Assembly: GCF_041146795.1 (NCBI RefSeq)
Contig: NC_135175.1
Location: 34,186,669 to 34,250,668, forward strand
Reading direction: 5' to 3'
From: Maylandia zebra
Lineage: Eukaryota; Chordata; Actinopteri; Cichliformes; Cichlidae
Length of the DNA: 64,000 nt
Shown here: positions 59,100-64,000 of the stretch, piece by piece
How the letters are laid out: each line of letters begins with the position of its first letter
Position numbering within the stretch: the stretch's first letter is position 1
Program-made: the position numbers and the translations under genes
The notes under the pieces: model-generated
Told to the model about the DNA's origin: nothing
Database searches by the model: none
Seen by the model: only the letters and a program-made list of their open reading frames with translations

Positions 59100-60355
59100 A
59101 GTTAACTAATAATGAATTTCTTCACAAATAAAATTGTAACCATTAGAAAAGAAATTACTTATAAACTTCTCACAGATATAACATTATGTACAGCTACTTT
59201 CAATAACATTGATATTTTTAAGTCTTTTTCTCCAATTAATCTTTTTGAGTTAACTTCAGTAATTGTTCTCCAACCAATCAACATGTGTTTCAGACCCCAT
59301 TCCTACAAGACTGCTTTAAAACATCCTACTATTCATTAATGCTTCAATCTCAAATATGATCACTCTATCTCTATTATTTGTCTATGCATCACAGGCTTTC
59401 AAGCTGGCAGTGGTTATAACTTAAACAGCCATCTCCAGACCCAGCTGTCTTAGCTAATTATAGGCCAATCTCCAACCTTCCTTTTGTCTCAAAAATCATT
59501 GAAAGAGTAGTTGTCAAACAGCTAACAGATCATCTGCGGAGGAATGGCTTATTTGAAGAGTTGCAGTCAGGTTTATTAAACCCGATTCTTTGATCCCCAT
59601 GATAGAACAGAGAAAACCCGACTCAGGAGTGGTAAATCACTTATAATTCTTCATTCAATCATCTTCCAGGAGAGAGCGCCCTGCACAGCCCAAAGCCAGT
59701 TGCAGAATCTGTAACATTAGAGGCTAAAAATGTGTCTCATATAGGTGTTATTTTGGTACTTTACACGTCACACACAGCCTCGATACAAACAACTCCTTAT
59801 ATGTTACTAGTTCCTGTTTTTTCTGTCTGGTTTCCTGTTTTATTTATATGCTTGTACAGCTCTACAGTAACTTCCTGTTTTTCATTCTGGCTCACTTAGT
59901 TTGTGAGTCAAAAGTGGCCTTGCTTTACAAGCCTTCAATATTAAAATACATAAAACAATATACTCAGAAAATAAGCACAAAGAATATATGTTTATTCCTT
60001 AACAGGTTTCAGAGTTCATCACAGCACAGAAACCGCTTTAGTGAAGGTTACAAATGATCTTCTTATGGCCTCTGACAGTGAACTCATCTCTGTGCTTGTC
60101 CTGCTAGACCTCAGTGCAGCGTTCGATACTGTCGACCATAATATCCTATTAGAGCGATTAGAAGATGCTGTAGGTGTTACAGGTACTGTGCTGCAGTGGT
60201 TTGTATCATATCTATCTAATAGACTCCAGTTTGTGCATGTAAATGGAGAGTCAGATAACACACACCAATTAGTTAAACTGCAGGAATGTCTTAAAGACAT
60301 AAAGACCTGGATGGCCGCTAACTTTCTGCTTCTTAATTCAGATAAAATTTTGTGA
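59100..60355 (+). mobile_element. L2-type LINE fragment split by a solo LTR (fossil)
   Basis: Plus-strand L2 ORF2 pieces run from about 59110 (FFTNKI block) to 59574 (NYRPISNLPFVSKIIERVV, ending at LQSG) and resume at 60005 ([17 protein letters not shown], then [12 protein letters not shown]). Between them a 430-bp solo LTR, 59575-60004, is flanked by GGTTT (59570-59574, 60005-60009). Within the second part the L2 copy has lost the palm region: HVNGES is joined directly to DNTHQL, whereas the copy at 45.3-45.9 kb has about 147 bp, including the YADD, between them. Confidence 0.75.
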
Positions 60356-60359
60356 ATTT

Positions 60360-61575
60360 TGCTTTGGGCTCAATAAAGTTATTCTTATTCCTTTTCTCAG
60401 CGAGAAGATATGGTCCATCATTAGCTGAGCCATCTACAAGGCGGATGGGCACTTGGGCAGGGTGATAAAGTGAATTGTCTTGGAGAAATGATTCATGATG
60501 CTGAAACCTAGAAACCTGTCAATACCAGTCATCTAATTTTCTGTCATTCACACAGGCAAAACATAATAATGAATGAAGCAGCTGAACATCTGATTCTGAC
60601 ATTGTCATCTCAGAATCAGAAATAACTGATGAAAGTGGAGTGATTATTAGTTTTTATGAAGCTTGAAGCTTTAAATGAATAACTGTCAAATCAGATTCAG
60701 ATTAAGGGAAACTTTCATAATGTTTTAATACAAACAGCCATAGAATAGACCCAAAGTAAAACTTCTCATTAGAAACTGTAAGAGCCAATTAAAGGCTGGT
60801 TTAATTGGTTTAAAAAAGGAAATATAGATTTTTGTTGATAAGTGTGTAATTTCCAGTTAATTTCCAAATACTGTTGTGTTAAAGGGTAGAATATAGAAGT
60901 GCGAAATTCTAGTGCGCTTTTTGGTATTTTGGGCTTCTGCCACACTGTAATTACGTAGTTCGGGAGTTGGATAAGCTGGAGGGAACACAGTCTTTCGACC
61001 GAGTCTTGCCATGTTAATTCGAAGTTTCATTAAACAGCTTTTTAAAAAGAAAAGTACCTGGTCTTGCTTGCCTTTCAAATGCCTGTTGCTGGACTGACTT
61101 CTAAAGGTGGTACAAAAGAGTGAAACAGAGGCAGAGTGCCACCGTTATAGAAACTGAAGTCATGATTGTTTAAAACAGAAAACAATTCACAGCTCGAATT
61201 AACACAAAATATTTAATTGACTAAATTTATCTTGTGTCTCCCAAATGTATGATATATACATAACCACCATGATTTGATGCCCATATACAAATCAGAATAG
61301 ATGCAACAGAGACAATAAATACTTTAATAGCATAGCTTATGTTATGATTATTATAAAACAATGATTATATGCTCACTATTTCACGTTCAAATACTTTCTT
61401 CTTTAACATCAAAAGATAAAGTCACATAAAAATATTTTACTTTATTATTTCTTTATGGGAAATCAACATATATTGATCCTGCACACTGTGTGTATGATCA
61501 TGAACAAACTGTATATTTCATGTAGGTATAAAAGCTGTCCTATTCAGAATAGAATAATTACAGTAGAATAACAAC
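60360..61575. other. Spacer with one unexplained small ORF
   Basis: Most of this is AT-rich spacer and the M8 3' region. At 61078-60857 the minus strand has a 73-codon frame containing MARLGRKTVFPPAYPTPELR, less AT-rich than its surroundings. I do not recognise it. It could be a processed pseudogene fragment or chance. Confidence 0.25.
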
Positions 61576-61578
61576 ACT

Positions 61579-62428
61579 TTAATCTTTCCCCAGAATGATG
61601 CGAAAAAGTTTGATACGTTTACACAATGGCTCAGTGAACTTGTACTGCTGCAGTGTTACTCCCTTTTTGCGTGCTTCCTCCACCTCTTTGAACATGGCGT
61701 CTGTGTAGTGCATGCCCTTATTTAATACCATCATTTTGTCGATCTTCTTGACCAACTCCACCACCTGCCTTCTGTCGTTGCTAGTGTTGTCAAAGACGTG
61801 GTACCTTTTTCCACAGCTTTGGATGATGCGTTTAAGCCCTGGCTCAGCGTCACGTACATACTGCTGTATGGTCATGCTTCCAAGATCACCACCACGGGTG
61901 AAGAGCACAATCATGTACTTGTTTGCCTCGGGGCCAAACAGCTCCTGCAGGGCTTCCACTGAGTTTTTTTCTTCTCTCGTGAATCGACCGATTTGGATGA
62001 CCAACAGGAACACGTGAGGACCGGGACAGGAGACTTCAACACATTTGACGATTTCACTTTTGATGAACTCGTCTGATTTTGAAGTGTCCAGGATCCCTGG
62101 TGTGTCTACAACACTAATCACCCTGTTACCCCACTGTGTCACACCTTTTTCACAAAACTCAGTCACTGATGCAGATAAAGGACAAGATCTGAAACGCTCA
62201 CATCCCAGGATGGTGTTCCCAACAGCACTCTTGCCCACACCAGTTTTTCCAATCATCACAATCCTCAAATCAGGACCTGAAACACAAATGACTAATTTGA
62301 TTTAACCCAGGTACACAAGAGTTTTACAAGAACCAAAGTGAAACTGAGAAATTTTGACATTTTTCAAAGGAAAGTAATTAAAGACACAATGATTAATAAT
62401 AAGTCTTACCTGGTGGAAATGAAGCCAT
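61579..62428 (-). CDS. GIMAP-family (AIG1-domain) GTPase M8
   Basis: Two coding exons on the minus strand, 62428-62410 (M-A-S-F-P-P and one base) and 62276-61579, join in frame to give 238 residues. The domain has GKTGVGKS (~16-23), [32 protein letters not shown] and HVFDN, all intact. It is closest by eye to M2 (shared [13 protein letters not shown]-type C-terminus). The head-to-head partner is P8: exon 1 of P8 ends at 62619, so the two share under 200 bp of 5' sequence. A minus TATA-like box (TATAAAAAG) lies near 62495. It is probably functional. Confidence 0.9.
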
Positions 62429-62619
62429 GTTTTCTCTTCACTGTTGTCGCTGCACAGGTGAGAGATGAATGCTAAAACTGCAACAAACATGTTGCTTTTT
62501 ATAGCTCAACAGATGACACGCCTCCTGCAGTATTATACAGTCAGAGAACAGCAGTCTGCAGGCTTTAGACAGAGTCACACAGAGTTATGCTTCAACAGAC
62601 CGAACAACTTCCACTCACT
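62429..62619. promoter_or_regulatory. Divergent M8/P8 promoter and P8 noncoding exon 1
   Basis: The M-side TATA-like box is intact, but the octamer is gone and the plus side has only GTATTATACAG. P8 exon 1 ends CCACTCACT before GTAAGT at 62620. As in P2, the ancestral ATG has become CCA, so exon 1 is predicted to be untranslated in frame. A separate ATG near 62587 could open a short upstream frame. Confidence 0.5.
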
Positions 62620-62817
62620 GTAAGTTGTGTGTCTACATTTCTTTGCTTTGTAGCAATAAAAAATAATTTCTAATCAAGAGTGTCTAAGAGTATCAGAAAA
62701 ATGTATTTATTTAACGGAGATATACTAATTTGTTAAATGAGTATACTTAAACAAAAGTGAAGAGTTGTGCTGGCATTGACATTTGAACCTGCAGGTTATT
62801 CGTTCAAATCCTGCATC

Positions 62818-63980
62818 ATGGGAAACTTTTTCAGCAAATGGCAAGACGGAAGCAACGAGACTAAAGACAGACAACCGGCGGCAGACAATATGAGGTAAAG
62901 CTAAAAGTCGAGCACTTTTGATTTAGCTTTAGCATGTAAATCAAGTCTCTTTTCATGGGGTACATATATGCAATGAAATATTTTGCAAATGTAGCTCATA
63001 GAGATACTCTGAAATGTTTGCATATTATTATGATTATAACTTTTTATGACACAACAACCAGCTTCCTGATGAAGTGCGTGGGATTACAATGTATAACAAG
63101 ACCACACACTGATGAGGCAAAGACAGGTAAACCACTATCTCTTTGAACTGCTATATAAAGCACATACTAGTGGGTTTTTCAGTCAAGCAGCATTGTTCAT
63201 ATGATTTCTGAAGCAAAGAGTACTTGAAAAATAATGCAATAAAGATTCACTAATGGTAACCACATTCTTTTGTGTTTTAATAGTACTGTACAAGACTCAA
63301 TCTTAAATTATTTCATTCACTTTTAATTTATTCTTTTTTTAATGTAGCATAATAAGTTTTCACTTACATTACTATTGGTATACATCTATGCAGGACGACA
63401 CACTGGCACCACAGTGAACCTTGTTCTTTTGGGAATGGCTGGGACTGGAAAGAGTGCCAGTGGGAACACCATCCTTGGACAGAAACACTTTGTTTCTAGA
63501 CCCAGTTCAACGGCGGTCACCACAATTTGCCAGAATGTACAAACTGAGATCAGTGGTGTAGACGTAAATGTGATTGATACCCCAGATATGTTTGATGATG
63601 ACATTGCTCCATCAGTTAGGGGCAAACATGTGAAAAGGTGCAAACAACTCTGTGAATCAGGACCATGTGTGTATGTACTTGTGATGCATGTGAGCAGATT
63701 TACAGATGATGAGAGAGACATCATGGAAAAGTTAGAAAAAGCTTTTGGGAGGGAAGTTAGAGGACGAACAATCATCCTGTTCACCCGAGGAAACGACTTG
63801 CAGCAGGCGGGAATGGGCTTGGAGGATTTTCTTCATTCTTGCCAACCTGATCTGAAGAAAATGGTTGAAAAGTGTGGAAACAGGTGTGTTCTCTTTGAGA
63901 ACAACAAATCAGGTCCTGATCAGGTTGAAAAACTAATGAAGGTGGTAAACACAATACTCAAAGACCAGAATAATGTATAA
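62818..63980 (+). CDS. GIMAP-family GTPase P8, short form with MGNFFSK N-terminus
   Basis: Coding exons 62818-62894, 63062-63126 and 63394-63980 give 242 residues. The start MGNFFSKWQD fits an N-myristoylation pattern well (Gly2, Asn3, Ser6, Lys7), with A at -3 and G at +4. It lies in the decayed pseudo-GTPase exon, at the position of SCTMEQVFSEL in P6. Exon 3 uses an AG about 30 bp upstream of the ancestral acceptor, which has changed to CAA. The exon-4 relative near 63190-63250 carries stops, and skipping it keeps frame because it is a symmetric phase-1 exon. The AIG1 domain has GMAGTGKS (~62-69), DTPDMF, YVLVMHVSRFTDDE, TRGND and VLFEN. The CDS ends 20 bp before the window edge. Confidence 0.72.
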
Positions 63981-64000
63981 ATTGAAGTGCTTGGAAATTA

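Overview
The window is vertebrate and almost certainly teleost nuclear DNA. Host genes have short GT-AG exons (a 10-nt first exon recurs), and the spacers carry fish-type interspersed repeats: L2, RTE, L1 and R4/Rex6-like LINEs, Tc1 transposons, a Penelope-like remnant, a tRNA-derived SINE and several solo LTRs. Species cannot be told from the sequence alone.

The only recognisable host genes form one multigene cluster of the GIMAP/IAN (AIG1-domain) GTPases, an immune-associated family. Two subfamilies alternate. The minus-strand subfamily ('M') has a 19-nt first coding exon plus one GTPase exon (intact copies at 2954-3762, 16596-17375, 28824-29625, 61579-62428; relics at ~43.8-43.95 kb and 50.58-51.1 kb). 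The plus-strand subfamily ('P') has up to five exons ending in a GTPase exon (17764-18988, 29820-31719, 36474-38260, 47040-48764, 51712-52869, 62818-63980; a headless relic at 44109-44833). Where both are present they lie head to head, about 120-195 bp apart, and share a promoter. The cluster appears to have grown by repeated duplication of this divergent pair, followed by loss of one partner in several units.

The P genes differ mainly at the N-terminus. Three copies (29.8, 36.5, 47.0 kb) begin with a ~150-residue degenerate GTPase-like domain that has lost its P-loop, fused to an active-looking AIG1 domain. In three others (17.8, 51.7, 62.8 kb) that domain has decayed, and translation is predicted to restart at a Met in its last part. 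Two of those restarts make N-myristoylation-like ends (MGLRQS, MGNFFS). The relic at 44.1 kb has an acidic, low-complexity N-terminus instead. The three full-length genes keep an exact lymphoid octamer (ATTTGCAT) just upstream of a TATA-like box; the three short ones have lost it.

Layout: 1-2.9 kb repeats; 2.95-3.8 M1; 4.2-15.3 repeats including a retrovirus-like fossil (6170-10520); 16.6-19.0 M2/P2; 19.3-27.7 solo LTR, L2, RTE, Tc1 and Ty3/gypsy fossils; 28.8-31.7 M3/P3; 32.3-35.2 repeats; 36.5-38.3 P4; 38.9-42.5 Tc1, R4/Rex6-like and Penelope-like remnants; 43.9-44.8 relic pair 5; 44.9-45.9 LINE pieces; 46.9-48.8 P6; 50.3-52.9 relic M7 with P7; 53.6-60.4 solo LTRs, a triplicated spacer and an interrupted L2; 61.6-64.0 M8/P8. 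Exon models come from reading splice consensus and frame continuity; no transcript evidence was available.
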